DNA of 23,716 bases, taken from positions 1 to 23,716 of the IMG/VR virus record IMGVR_UViG_3300021185_001607. One strand, 5' to 3'. The notes beneath the pieces were generated by a model that was not told the DNA's origin, did not search any database, and saw nothing but the letters and a program-made list of their open reading frames with translations. Source of the DNA: a virus. A program made the translations under genes and the position numbers. Position 1 is the first letter of the stretch, and every line of letters begins with the position of its first letter. Shown here one piece after another: positions 1 to 7,706 of the stretch.

Positions 1-1287
1 TTTACAGCCGCAGGATCAACGTATTTGAATTTGCTTGATCGAGTTTTACCTATATTAGATAACGAAGGCTGGAGTGTTGAGCTTGTTGATAACAGAATTA
101 AACATAGTTTCGAGTTTGAGCAAGTTACCGAAGACACTTTTTCTGGCATTACTTGGCCTAAAGGACATGTTGCAGAAGGACAATCTATTAAACTTAGAGA
201 TTACCAGATAGAATGTATTAATAGGTTCCTTGCTAACCCGCATGGTGTACAAGAAATAGCAACAGGTGCAGGTAAGACATTAATGACAGCCGCATTGAGC
301 TTAATGTGCGAGCCTTACGGTAGAACGTTGGTAATTGTACCTAACAAAGATTTAGTTAAGCAGACTCAAGAAGATTATATTAATTTAGGTTTAGATGTTG
401 GTGTATTTTTTGGTGATGAAAAGGATGCAAATCATAAACATGTTATTGCTACATGGCAAAGCATAAATTCTTTAATTAAAAGATATAAAGATGGTAAGAG
501 TAATGTTAGTATTGATATCTTAACAGATGATTTAATTTGTGTTATGGTAGACGAAGTACACATGGCAAAAGCAGATGTACTTCGTACAATGCTAACAGGT
601 CCTTTTGCAAATATTCCTATTAGGTGGGGTTTAACAGGTACAATACCTAAAGAAGAACACGAATATATTAGTTTAATTTGTAGCCTAGGTGGAGTATTAC
701 ATAGGCTACAGGCAAGCGAACTTCAAGATAAAGGTGTTCTGTCAAATTGCAATGTTAAGATATTGCAATATCAAGATAGTGTTGAATATAATAACTATCA
801 AGAAGAACTGTCGTTTCTTACTACTAACAAGGAACGTATGACAGAGATAGCAAAGAAGATGGATACGATTAGTGATACAGGAAATACGTTGATATTAGTA
901 GATCGGATTAAAACAGGTCAGATGCTAGAAGAAATGCTACCTGATTGTGTATTTGTATCTGGATCAATGAAAAGTAAAGATCGTAAAGCAGAATATAATG
1001 AAGTGCAGACACTAGACAATAAGATTATTGTTGCAACATACGGAGTTGCAAGTGTAGGCATTAATATACCTCGTATTTTTAACCTAGTATTAGTAGAACC
1101 GGGTAAGAGCTTTGTAAGAACTATTCAAAGTATAGGTAGAGGTATAAGAAAAGCAGAAGACAAGGACTTTGTACAGATATGGGATATTACTAGCAATGCA
1201 AAGTTCTCAAAAAGGCATCTAGGAAAACGAAAGAAGTTTTACGACGAAGCAAATTACCCACACGAAACACAGAAGGTAAAATATTAA
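1..1287 (+). CDS. uvsW: UvsW-like recombination helicase, 5'-truncated by window edge
   Basis: Superfamily 2 helicase of the T4 UvsW type, which remodels branched DNA (R-loops, stalled forks, recombination intermediates). The frame is open from base 1, so the N-terminus lies outside the window; 428 residues are visible. Seen motifs: Walker A ATGAGKT (visible residues 87-93), a DEVH box (184-187), the GLTGT motif III and the QSIGRGIR motif VI, in the correct order. The N-terminal part before the Walker motif matches the DNA-binding region expected for UvsW. A TTG at base 25 could be read as a start but is internal. The stop overlaps the next start as TAATG. Alternative: another phage SF2 helicase, but the length and T4-like context favour UvsW. 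Confidence 0.9.
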   Translation, partial: FTAAGSTYLNLLDRVLPILDNEGWSVELVDNRIKHSFEFEQVTEDTFSGITWPKGHVAEGQSIKLRDYQIECINRFLANPHGVQEIATGAGKTLMTAALSLMCEPYGRTLVIVPNKDLVKQTQEDYINLGLDVGVFFGDEKDANHKHVIATWQSINSLIKRYKDGKSNVSIDILTDDLICVMVDEVHMAKADVLRTMLTGPFANIPIRWGLTGTIPKEEHEYISLICSLGGVLHRLQASELQDKGVLSNCNVKILQYQDSVEYNNYQEELSFLTTNKERMTEIAKKMDTISDTGNTLILVDRIKTGQMLEEMLPDCVFVSGSMKSKDRKAEYNEVQTLDNKIIVATYGVASVGINIPRIFNLVLVEPGKSFVRTIQSIGRGIRKAEDKDFVQIWDITSNAKFSKRHLGKRKKFYDEANYPHETQKVKY

Positions 1288-1793
1288 TGAACATTTTAAC
1301 AGTAGACAATGAAACATATGATTTAGATAGACTTCCAACTGAAGTAGACGGAGATTTAAGGTATAGTGTATTAGATTATAGCAATGCCCAGGATGTAGAC
1401 TATCTCTTTATACCTTTGGTATTCTTAGAAAGTTTTTCTTGCCCAGCCGCCGTGCTAAGGATTGGAGAAGCTGAAATTAAAATGCCATTAGACTGGAGTC
1501 TAATTATAGGAGAACCAGATCACGGAGAACCTGAGATTGTAAATATAATGAGTTTGAATGACAGAGGCTTTAATGCATTTGAGTTTAATCCAGTAACTGG
1601 GTATAAGGCAAATTGGGTTCCGGTAGAAATTGTAAATGTATACCAAGAAGTAAAATGGTATGTTCCTAAATTAAAGTTTGGTCATATTTTGACTGTACCA
1701 TTGAACTCTGGTAAAGGATCTCCTTGTACATTTTTTCTCAAAGAGTCAACAAAGGTTCCTGAAGTACTTGACCTTAACAAGATTTGGTTTTAA
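1287..1793 (+). CDS. Conserved marine T4-like phage protein of unknown function
   Basis: A 168-residue soluble protein whose ATG shares one base with the uvsW stop (TAATG), so it is probably translationally coupled to it. No catalytic motif, signal peptide or membrane segment is seen. It has a recognisable core with MPLDWS followed by SLNDRGF and a later VEIVNVYQEVKWY stretch; from memory, similar proteins occur in cyanophages, but this was not searched. The strand-rich, aromatic sequence suggests a compact beta fold. Its place between a recombination helicase and a possible clamp-loader subunit suggests expression with the DNA metabolism genes. No function is assigned. Confidence 0.8.
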   Translation: MNILTVDNETYDLDRLPTEVDGDLRYSVLDYSNAQDVDYLFIPLVFLESFSCPAAVLRIGEAEIKMPLDWSLIIGEPDHGEPEIVNIMSLNDRGFNAFEFNPVTGYKANWVPVEIVNVYQEVKWYVPKLKFGHILTVPLNSGKGSPCTFFLKESTKVPEVLDLNKIWF

Positions 1794-1801
1794 ATAGTAT
1801 T

Positions 1802-2287
1802 ATGCCAGCAAAGAAAAAAGCATCAGCAGTACATAAAGTTAATATACATGAGATAATGAATGCAATTGATTATCGTAATGGCAATTATTATACTGACTTA
1901 GATGATGAAAGTAAGAAGTCTGTTAGTACATATATGGCACAACGTTGGGCGAGCCAGGTACAAGGATCGCAGGAAATACAGGAACATTACTTGCTAATGG
2001 TTAACGATTTAAGCAATATTGATTATATTGCAACTACTAGCGGACATGAAGAATTACGTTATAGAGTTTTAGCATTGATTGGATTGGGACAAAAATTAAG
2101 GCATGAATTTGTTCCGCCTAAAGGAGCAAAAAAAGATAAACTCAGAGAATGGCTTTTAGAGTTATTGCCTCATTGTAATGATGACGAGGTAGAATTGTTT
2201 AGAGAAATTAACGACTCATCGGTTCTACAGGATATTGCAACGGCTAAAAACACGCCAGATAAAAAGTTAAAGGATTTGTTTAAATAA
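1802..2287 (+). CDS. Conserved phage protein, possible gp62-like clamp-loader small subunit
   Basis: A 161-residue protein starting MPAKKKASAVHK. An upstream in-frame TTG at 1784 exists, but the ATG at 1802 is preferred. The core (AIDYRNGNYYTDL, then YMAQRWASQVQG, then EIQEHYLLMVND) and the C-terminal helical part with LLELLPHCNDDEVELF resemble the layout of T4-like clamp-loader small subunits, which work with gp44 to load the gp45 sliding clamp. The resemblance is distant and from memory. gp44 and gp45 are not in the window, so context support is only general. A TTTAAATA element at 1789-1796 lies 5 bases before the ATG and holds the upstream gene's stop. No Shine-Dalgarno sequence is evident. 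Confidence 0.6.
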   Translation: MPAKKKASAVHKVNIHEIMNAIDYRNGNYYTDLDDESKKSVSTYMAQRWASQVQGSQEIQEHYLLMVNDLSNIDYIATTSGHEELRYRVLALIGLGQKLRHEFVPPKGAKKDKLREWLLELLPHCNDDEVELFREINDSSVLQDIATAKNTPDKKLKDLFK

Positions 2288-2289
2288 GC

Positions 2290-2961
2290 ATGGGAAACGA
2301 ATATCAGTGTAAATACTGTATGAAGAAGTTTGCTAGGGAACGTACTCTATCAAGCCATATGTGTGAAAAGAAAAGAAGGTGGATGTCAATAGATGAACCT
2401 TCATCTAGAATTGCTTTTCAAGTTTGGTACGACTTCATGAAGTATGTTGCTCCACAGACAAAGAAGGAAAGAAGCACAGACGATTTTATTCGTAGCCCAG
2501 ATTATATAGGTTTTGTAAAGTTTGCTAATTACATTATAGAACTTAGACCCAATGAAACAAATAAATTTATTAAATGGTTGTTTAAGCATAGTGTTAAACT
2601 TAGTAACTGGAATAAGAGAGAAACGTATTCTCTTTATATACAAGAAAGTAGTAAGACTGAAACGGTTGAACGAGCAGTAGAACGCATGGTGTTGTTAATG
2701 AAGTCATGGAGCGAAGAAACCGGAAATTCTTGGGAACAATACTTCCAGGAGGTACCAACAGCAACAGCCGTGAATTCGATAGTCATGGGAAGAATTAGTC
2801 CTTGGATCATATATTCGTCTAAGTCTGCACAAGATTTATTAGATAGAATGGAACCAGGACAATTAGAGACGATAACAGGGAGCATAGACACAGAATGGTG
2901 GACAAGAAAAATCCAAAAGAGCCAGACGGAAGTGACTTGGTGCAACAAAATTTTGAATTAA
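2290..2961 (+). CDS. Zinc-finger protein of marine T4-like phages
   Basis: A 223-residue protein with a classical-type zinc finger at its N-terminus: C7-x2-C10, twelve residues, then H23-x-C25, a C2HC variant of the C2H2 finger, followed by a basic KKRR patch. The remaining ~190 residues are helical with many Trp and Tyr and no enzyme motif I recognise; GRISPWIIY around residues 167-175 looks like a family signature. From memory, homologues with the same arrangement occur in cyanophages without a known role. The finger suggests nucleic-acid or protein binding, possibly in transcription or replication control. It starts 2 bases after the previous stop, and its 3' end overlaps the next reading frame. 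Confidence 0.8.
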   Translation: MGNEYQCKYCMKKFARERTLSSHMCEKKRRWMSIDEPSSRIAFQVWYDFMKYVAPQTKKERSTDDFIRSPDYIGFVKFANYIIELRPNETNKFIKWLFKHSVKLSNWNKRETYSLYIQESSKTETVERAVERMVLLMKSWSEETGNSWEQYFQEVPTATAVNSIVMGRISPWIIYSSKSAQDLLDRMEPGQLETITGSIDTEWWTRKIQKSQTEVTWCNKILN

Positions 2962-3104
2962 AACAACATGTTGATAATTTAGAAAAGCTAGAAACTAGAA
3001 TTATGCTTTTTGACGAAAAACTTAGTTTATTAGCAAAAGAAATGATTGATATGAAGAACAGACAAGAAGAGCTAATACAGATTATTAAGCAGGGACTAAG
3101 ATGA
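2895..3104 (+). CDS. Small coiled-coil protein overlapping the zinc-finger gene
   Basis: A 69-residue charged protein with heptad-like spacing (LVQQNFELKQHVDNLEKLE onward), predicted as one long coiled coil. With the ATG at 2895 it overlaps the zinc-finger gene by 67 bases in another frame, which is unusual here. A GTG at 2940 would shorten the overlap to about 22 bases and has a GGAAG-like site about 8 bases upstream, giving a 54-residue protein; this start is plausible. The stop overlaps the next ATG (ATGA), so it is likely coupled to the DnaE-like gene. Function unknown; a small adaptor would fit a coiled coil. Confidence 0.6.
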   Translation: MVDKKNPKEPDGSDLVQQNFELKQHVDNLEKLETRIMLFDEKLSLLAKEMIDMKNRQEELIQIIKQGLR

Positions 3105-3685
3105 GTAGGCCAGACGTAGATATCGACTTTGGTAACCGAGAAGAATTATTGCATATACTAGATGGAGTTCCTGCGATGATTTCTACTAACCAAGGTGCAA
3201 CTAAACATAAGACTGGAGTATACTTTCATCCAGTTTCAGTTGATCCATTTACTGGTTGGTGCAACCTAGATCATAAAGAAGCAGAAGATGTAGGGTTCTT
3301 TAAGTTAGACTTGCTTAATGTAAGTTTTTATTCTAAAGTAAAAGATAAAGAACAGTTAGATAAATTAATTGCTAAGGAGCCTATTTGGGAGTTATTAACA
3401 CATGATGATTTTTCTAGTCAGCTCTTGCATGTCAACGGACACGGAGATATACTTCGTGCAACAACTCCAACTTCTATTGAACAATTAGCCGCAGTATTAG
3501 CAATGATACGTCCTGCAAAACGTTATCTTATAAACAAGAATTGGGATACTATAATGAAAGAGGTTTGGGTAAAACCTAAAACCGATGAATATTTCTTTAA
3601 GAAATCTCATGCAACAGCCTATGCTATTATGATTGTAGCACAGATGAATCTACTATGCGAAGAACTAACTAATCCATCTTCTTAA
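3101..3685 (+). CDS. Miniature DnaE-like (DNA polymerase III alpha-related) protein
   Basis: A 194-residue protein that reads like a compressed bacterial replicative polymerase (C-family, DnaE) core. RPDVDIDF at residues 3-10 matches the DnaE PDFDVDF motif carrying two catalytic aspartates (here D7 and D9). HKTGVYFHP (36-44) resembles the KHAGGVVIAP block. GFFKLDLLNV (65-74) matches LVKFDFLGL with the third catalytic aspartate (D70). PTSIEQLAAVLAMIRP (123-138) and FKKSHATAYA (166-175) match two later DnaE blocks. The PHP domain, most fingers, the thumb and C-terminal domains are absent; DnaE is usually over 1,000 residues. Polymerase activity is therefore doubtful; a regulatory or primer-end binding role is inference. 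Its 3' end overlaps the minus-strand gene by 17 bases. Confidence 0.75.
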   Translation: MSRPDVDIDFGNREELLHILDGVPAMISTNQGATKHKTGVYFHPVSVDPFTGWCNLDHKEAEDVGFFKLDLLNVSFYSKVKDKEQLDKLIAKEPIWELLTHDDFSSQLLHVNGHGDILRATTPTSIEQLAAVLAMIRPAKRYLINKNWDTIMKEVWVKPKTDEYFFKKSHATAYAIMIVAQMNLLCEELTNPSS

Positions 3686-4043
3686 CAAGACTAATTTGAC
3701 GTCTTTTAGTTCTTTTTACAATTACATTTTCTAAACTAGTTAAATGTCCAGCCAACATTTCAAAATCTTTGGTGGCATATGTTTGTAAGCAATATGAAAA
3801 GTTTTTCATTGTAGTTCTAAGAACAATATTAATTGGTAGTAACCGATTACTTCCCCACCACCATTCTTCACCTGCTTCAATAAATGCTAATTTCTCTTCT
3901 GATGTTTTTAAAAGGTCATACCGGTATACTGTAACAACAGTATTATCGCTATTTTGTATGATTCCGACAATTTCCTTATCTGCATAGCGAACTAAACTCA
4001 TAAAAGGGAATTCTTCTAAAAATTGCTGTATTTTTGTATCCAT
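3669..4043 (-). CDS. Conserved marine T4-like phage protein, minus strand
   Basis: A 124-residue protein starting MDTKIQQFLEEFPFMSLV at 4043. The frame stays open further upstream, but this ATG is preferred because it lies just after a late-promoter-like ACTAAATA and because the upstream translation is low-quality. The body (EEWWWGSNRLLPINIVL, near residues 60-76) and the basic C-terminus VKRTKRRQISLVKK look like a widespread cyanophage hypothetical, from memory. No catalytic motif, signal or membrane segment is seen. It overlaps the DnaE-like gene tail to tail and diverges from the virion gene at 4106. The late-type promoter suggests expression with virion genes. Confidence 0.8.
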   Translation of the reverse strand: MDTKIQQFLEEFPFMSLVRYADKEIVGIIQNSDNTVVTVYRYDLLKTSEEKLAFIEAGEEWWWGSNRLLPINIVLRTTMKNFSYCLQTYATKDFEMLAGHLTSLENVIVKRTKRRQISLVKKMD

Positions 4044-4054
4044 ATTACTACTTC

Positions 4055-4062
4055 TATTTAGT
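4055..4062 (-). promoter_or_regulatory. Late-promoter-like ACTAAATA for the minus-strand gene
   Basis: Read on the minus strand this is ACTAAATA, six of eight matches to the T4 late consensus TATAAATA. It ends 11 bases before the ATG at 4043. It pairs with a divergent element at 4093-4100. Confidence 0.4.
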
Positions 4063-4092
4063 AGGAGGACCAGCCGGTTGTTTGTCGTAACT

Positions 4093-4100
4093 GATAAATA
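4093..4100 (+). promoter_or_regulatory. Late-promoter-like GATAAATA before virion gene
   Basis: Seven of eight matches to T4 late consensus TATAAATA, ending 5 bases before the ATG at 4106. If transcription starts about 6 bases after the element, as in T4, the first base of the mRNA would be the A of the start codon. No Shine-Dalgarno sequence lies between them. Confidence 0.5.
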
Positions 4101-4105
4101 AACAT

Positions 4106-4912
4106 ATGGGAACATTAAACTCAACAGTCGCGAAAGCAAACTTAAACTATGCAGGTGCTGGAACCGGTGCTTCGTTAACAAGACATCATGCTTCTTATAC
4201 AGATAGAACTATTAGGTGGTTTCAAGGAGTTGATAATCTATTAGATTTAACAATTTCTGGTAGTGATAGACGACCATTAAGTCTGCTACACAAAGAAGTC
4301 ATGCTTATCCTATGGGATAACTACACCAGCACAACTATATTTAAAAGACGTGCAATTCCAACAGTAGCAGAAAACGGAGAAGCAAGATTAACCATTTATG
4401 CAAGAGATTTAATGACCTCACCACCAGGACGTTATATGTTAAGTGCTACAATAGTAGACGGTAGAGGTCTTGAAACAGCATTAACATGGGATCGTTCACA
4501 ACGGGCTCATTGGGACGTTGAAATTATGGAGGCAGTAGTGCCAATAGGTAGATCTACCTTTGAAATTACAGAATGGCCTCAAGCAGTAACAGGAACAGAT
4601 TCGTTTGCAAGTTCATCTACAAACGGTCCATCATATTATAGAAAAGATACCAGTCTATTTTCATCAGCAATATATGCAAGTAACTTTACTGGAACAGTTA
4701 TACTTCAAGGTACTTTAGATGATGTAATCACTGAAGATACTTTATGGGCAGATTTGGTTCCTCAAGATTCAAACACTCCGATAATTACATATACAGGATT
4801 CACAGGAATTGATCCATTCAATTATTATGCAGGCGTAAGATGGCTTCGTACAATAATCACAACAGATGTCACTAATGCTGGTACATTAGATAAAATCCTA
4901 ATTAGAGTATAA
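4106..4912 (+). CDS. Virion structural protein (baseplate/tail type)
   Basis: A 268-residue protein with no signal peptide, starting MGTLNSTVAKANLNYAGAG. The N-terminal part (residues ~35-140) is strand-rich and resembles the immunoglobulin-like N-terminal domains of phage upper-baseplate proteins (VDNLLDLTISGSDRRPLSL, then VMLILWDNYT, then PPGRYMLSATIVDG). The second half has a separate beta domain with TGTVILQGTLDD and GVRWLRTIIT, like small jelly-roll or discoidin-type modules in structural proteins. The assignment to virion structure is by composition and recalled similarity to marine phage structural proteins, not by a catalytic motif. It is preceded by a late-type promoter, which fits. 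Confidence 0.65.
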   Translation: MGTLNSTVAKANLNYAGAGTGASLTRHHASYTDRTIRWFQGVDNLLDLTISGSDRRPLSLLHKEVMLILWDNYTSTTIFKRRAIPTVAENGEARLTIYARDLMTSPPGRYMLSATIVDGRGLETALTWDRSQRAHWDVEIMEAVVPIGRSTFEITEWPQAVTGTDSFASSSTNGPSYYRKDTSLFSSAIYASNFTGTVILQGTLDDVITEDTLWADLVPQDSNTPIITYTGFTGIDPFNYYAGVRWLRTIITTDVTNAGTLDKILIRV

Positions 4913-4913
4913 A

Positions 4914-5102
4914 ATGAAATTTAAAAAACGTGAATTAACAGACCTCGAGAACCGTCTGGTGGCTTTAGCTACGATACCTACATCTTTAGGAATATATTAT
5001 CTATTTCTTTTGTATATAATACCTTGGTTGTATGAACAATGGCCTATATTACAACATTACTTTTCAATGAAAATAGATCAAAACGGAATACATTTCTCTT
5101 GA
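4914..5102 (+). CDS. Small membrane protein
   Basis: A 62-residue protein whose ATG follows the previous stop by one base. A charged N-terminus (MKFKKRELTDLENR) precedes a hydrophobic segment at about residues 15-40 containing LGIYYLFLLYIIPWLY, which should form one membrane helix. The short C-terminal tail is polar. Holin, anti-holin or a host-membrane modifier are possible but nothing in the sequence decides between them. The -35 element of the primase promoter overlaps the last codons. Confidence 0.65.
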   Translation: MKFKKRELTDLENRLVALATIPTSLGIYYLFLLYIIPWLYEQWPILQHYFSMKIDQNGIHFS

Positions 5103-5127
5103 CATTCACCCAATAATATACTATAAT
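5099..5127 (+). promoter_or_regulatory. Consensus sigma70 promoter for primase
   Basis: TTGACA at 5099-5104 and TATAAT at 5122-5127, both perfect, separated by exactly 17 bases. The expected start of transcription, 7 bases after the -10, is position 5134, the A of the primase ATG, so the mRNA is predicted to be leaderless. Confidence 0.85.
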
Positions 5128-5133
5128 AGTATT

Positions 5134-6093
5134 ATGAATGTTGTAGAGTCTACACTCCGAGGTAATCTTCCTCCTTTAAAAACAAATAGTAGCGGTTGGC
5201 TGACTATGAATTGTCCTATGTGCATTCACAACGGAGAAAGCCGTCCTGATTCAAAAGGAAGAGGCGGTTGGCGTTTTGATAATGACAAAACAGCATACCA
5301 TTGTTTTAACTGTGGGTATACAACTGGTTGGCGACCTGGAAGTAAGTTAGGTTTCAAGTTAATTAAGTTGATGCGAATATTAGGCATTGACGAAGCTGAA
5401 ATACAACGACTTAAAATTTTGTTATGGGATCAAGTTATTGAGGAAGTAGCAGAAGAAGAACAAGAAGTGTTTAATAAGGAATGGCCAGAAATTCCATATC
5501 CTTTTGAACTAACAGATTTAAGAGACGAGGCTGTTGAGTACCTAACAGGTAGAGGTATATTTGAATTAGCAAAGTGGGAGCAAACAGATCAAATAGGAAT
5601 GAAACAACGTATTATTTTACCTTATACAGATAATTCAAAAGTAGTTGGTTATATGGCACGTTGGATAGGCGATCCTCCTAAAGGAACTGCTAAGATGTTA
5701 AGAAAGTCTCCAGATGAATTTGTTTTTAATTTAGATAAGCAACCAAAGAAACGTAAATATACAATAGTATGCGAAGGTGAATATGATGCCTTAGCAATAG
5801 GCGGTGTTGCCATACTATCTAATAAAATTAGCAAATATCAAGCACAACTAATTGAGGATTTAGATACAGAACCGGTAATGTTAGCAGACAAAGATCCAGG
5901 TGGCAAGTCGTTAGTTGAAGATGCAATTAATTTAGGATGGAATGTTAGTTTTCCAGACTGGCCAGCAGGAATAAAAGATGCAAATGAGGCAATATTGCAT
6001 TTTGGAAGAGTAGCAACCTTGCAAAGTATATTAATGGCGATTGAACACTCGCCTTTGAAGGTTAAATTATTAATGAGGAGATGGTGTGTATAG
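5134..6093 (+). CDS. DNA primase, gp61/DnaG-like
   Basis: Synthesises RNA primers for lagging-strand replication with the gp41 helicase. The 319-residue protein has an N-terminal zinc ribbon (C27-x2-C30 and C57-x2-C60) followed by a basic region, then a TOPRIM domain: CEGEYDAL at 213-220 carries the catalytic glutamate, LADKDPGG at 250-257 the metal-binding aspartates, and KDANEA at 281-286 the third acidic motif. The length is close to T4 gp61 (about 340). No helicase domain is fused; the helicase is two genes downstream, as in T4-like replisomes. Its 3' end overlaps the next gene by 8 bases. A perfect host promoter puts it among early genes. Confidence 0.92.
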   Translation: MNVVESTLRGNLPPLKTNSSGWLTMNCPMCIHNGESRPDSKGRGGWRFDNDKTAYHCFNCGYTTGWRPGSKLGFKLIKLMRILGIDEAEIQRLKILLWDQVIEEVAEEEQEVFNKEWPEIPYPFELTDLRDEAVEYLTGRGIFELAKWEQTDQIGMKQRIILPYTDNSKVVGYMARWIGDPPKGTAKMLRKSPDEFVFNLDKQPKKRKYTIVCEGEYDALAIGGVAILSNKISKYQAQLIEDLDTEPVMLADKDPGGKSLVEDAINLGWNVSFPDWPAGIKDANEAILHFGRVATLQSILMAIEHSPLKVKLLMRRWCV

Positions 6094-6319
6094 TTTAACG
6101 TTGATCTGGAAAGAAGGACAAAATGATAATGCCTTTTGGGAAGAGGTAATCTTATGGATGACTACAGAATTTGGGTTACCCTCATATAAAGTAAGTAATT
6201 GGAAGGCTAGACCAATAACACGTTGGGCATATCAATCATCGCTAGACGAGATGAGATTTAAATTCCGTAATAAAGAAGACCAAATGTTAGCAAAACTTAG
6301 ATGGGGCAATGATGGCTGA
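6086..6319 (+). CDS. Small conserved phage protein between primase and helicase
   Basis: A 77-residue protein with a GTG start at 6086. The start is supported by GAGGAG at 6075-6080, five bases upstream. The sequence (SLTLIWKEGQNDNAFWEEV, then TEFGLPSYKV, then FRNKEDQMLAKLRW) has a pattern that recurs, from memory, in cyanophage small hypotheticals. No known motif. It overlaps primase by 8 bases and the gp41 gene by 11, so all three are probably translated together; a small replisome accessory is a reasonable but unproven guess. Confidence 0.7.
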   Translation: MYSLTLIWKEGQNDNAFWEEVILWMTTEFGLPSYKVSNWKARPITRWAYQSSLDEMRFKFRNKEDQMLAKLRWGNDG

Positions 6320-7706
6320 AGATGAAATTAAAGAATATAGTTACGAATTACAGAAACTTTTTTTAGAGTTTCTTATTTCTAGCAGGGACTTGGCGGCTAG
6401 GTGTAATAATGTATTAGATCCAGAATACTTTGATCGTAGATTGCGACCAGCGGCAAAATTTATTAAAGAATACATTACAGAACATAGTAACGTACCTGAT
6501 GCAAAACAACTTTCAGCAATTACTACTATAGAAATACAGGAAATTGGCGATAAAGCAGAAGAACATAAAAATTGGTTCTTAGATGAGTTTGAAGGATTTT
6601 CTAGACATAAAGCACTAGAAGGTGCAATTTTAACTAGTGCTGATTTGCTTGAAAAAAGTAATTATGGAGAGGTTGAAAATTTAATTAAGTCCGCAGTACA
6701 GGTTGGCCTTCCAAAAACATTTGGCACAAATTACTTTGAAAATCCTAAGTCCAGATTAGAAGGGCTTAAAGATGCAAATGGACAGTTAACAACCGGTTGG
6801 GCAACTGTTGATAATAAGCTATATGGTGGATTTAATAGAGGAGAACTAAACATTTTTGCAGGTGCATCTGGTGCTGGTAAGAGTTTGTTTCTGCAGAACT
6901 TAGGATTAAACTGGGCAAAAGCAGGATTGAATACTGTCTACTTTAGTTTGGAGTTAAGTGAGGGGTTGTGTTCTATGAGAATGGATGCAATGCTAACCGG
7001 AACATCTACTAGAGATGTTTACAAGAAAATTGATGATATTGATTTAAAAGTTCGCATGATTGGAAAGAAAGCAGGATGTTTACAGATTGTACAGTTACCA
7101 AATAGTGTTACTGCCAACGATCTATTAGCATGGATTAGAGAGTTTCAAACACAAAGGAAAGTACAAGTTGATGCAATACTTGTAGATTACTTAGACTTAA
7201 TGATGCCAGCAGGACAAAAAATTAGTGTTGCTGATTTATATATTAAAGATAAGATTGTTAGTGAGGAATTGAGAAACTTAGCAGTTACTGAAAATCTATT
7301 ATTTGCAACTGCATCGCAGTTAAACAGAAGTGCAGTAGAAAGTGTTGAATTTGACCATAGTATGATTGCTGGTGGTTTAAGTAAGATACAAACAGCAGAT
7401 AATGTGTTTGGTATCTATAGCACTCCTAGTATGCGAGAAAGAAATAGAGTACAACTACAGTTTATGAAGACAAGAAGCAGTAGTGCAGTAGGACAAAAAC
7501 TTGAATTAGACTTTGATCCAACAACATTACTAATTTCTGATTTAGCAGAAGATGCTGAACCGGTTGCAAGTTCAGCAACTACGGTGTTTAATAAATTGCA
7601 TAAAACATCTAGTACAATAGTTTCGCCAGCAGAGCAACCACAAGCAACATCTTCTTCTGTTAATAGGGATAAACTTAGAGGATTAGGATTAACGAGAGAT
7701 GTCTAA
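6309..7706 (+). CDS. Replicative DNA helicase, gp41/DnaB-like
   Basis: Hexameric 5'-3' helicase that unwinds the fork and recruits primase. The 465-residue length matches T4 gp41 (475). The N-terminal helical domain (1-140) is followed by a RecA-like ATPase: Walker A GASGAGKS at 185-192, YFSLELSEG at 211-219 with the catalytic glutamate, and Walker B ILVDYLDLM at 290-298. ATASQLNRSAVE (from about residue 335) matches the DnaB H4-type motif and the later region TADNVFGIYS the next conserved block. Two adjacent ATGs (6309, 6312) are possible starts. The C-terminal ~60 residues are low-complexity, Ser/Thr/Ala-rich. The end overlaps the minus-strand gene by 18 bases. Confidence 0.92.
   Translation: MMAEDEIKEYSYELQKLFLEFLISSRDLAARCNNVLDPEYFDRRLRPAAKFIKEYITEHSNVPDAKQLSAITTIEIQEIGDKAEEHKNWFLDEFEGFSRHKALEGAILTSADLLEKSNYGEVENLIKSAVQVGLPKTFGTNYFENPKSRLEGLKDANGQLTTGWATVDNKLYGGFNRGELNIFAGASGAGKSLFLQNLGLNWAKAGLNTVYFSLELSEGLCSMRMDAMLTGTSTRDVYKKIDDIDLKVRMIGKKAGCLQIVQLPNSVTANDLLAWIREFQTQRKVQVDAILVDYLDLMMPAGQKISVADLYIKDKIVSEELRNLAVTENLLFATASQLNRSAVESVEFDHSMIAGGLSKIQTADNVFGIYSTPSMRERNRVQLQFMKTRSSSAVGQKLELDFDPTTLLISDLAEDAEPVASSATTVFNKLHKTSSTIVSPAEQPQATSSSVNRDKLRGLGLTRDV

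Noticed and set aside
2279-2286. TTTAAATA as a late promoter for the zinc-finger gene
   Set aside because: It ends 3 bases before the ATG, so the predicted start would fall inside the gene; probably just the upstream stop codon.
2634-2948. Minus-strand reading frame of 104 codons within the zinc-finger gene
   Set aside because: It lies wholly under a better plus-strand gene, lacks a Shine-Dalgarno site and its protein has no recognisable features.
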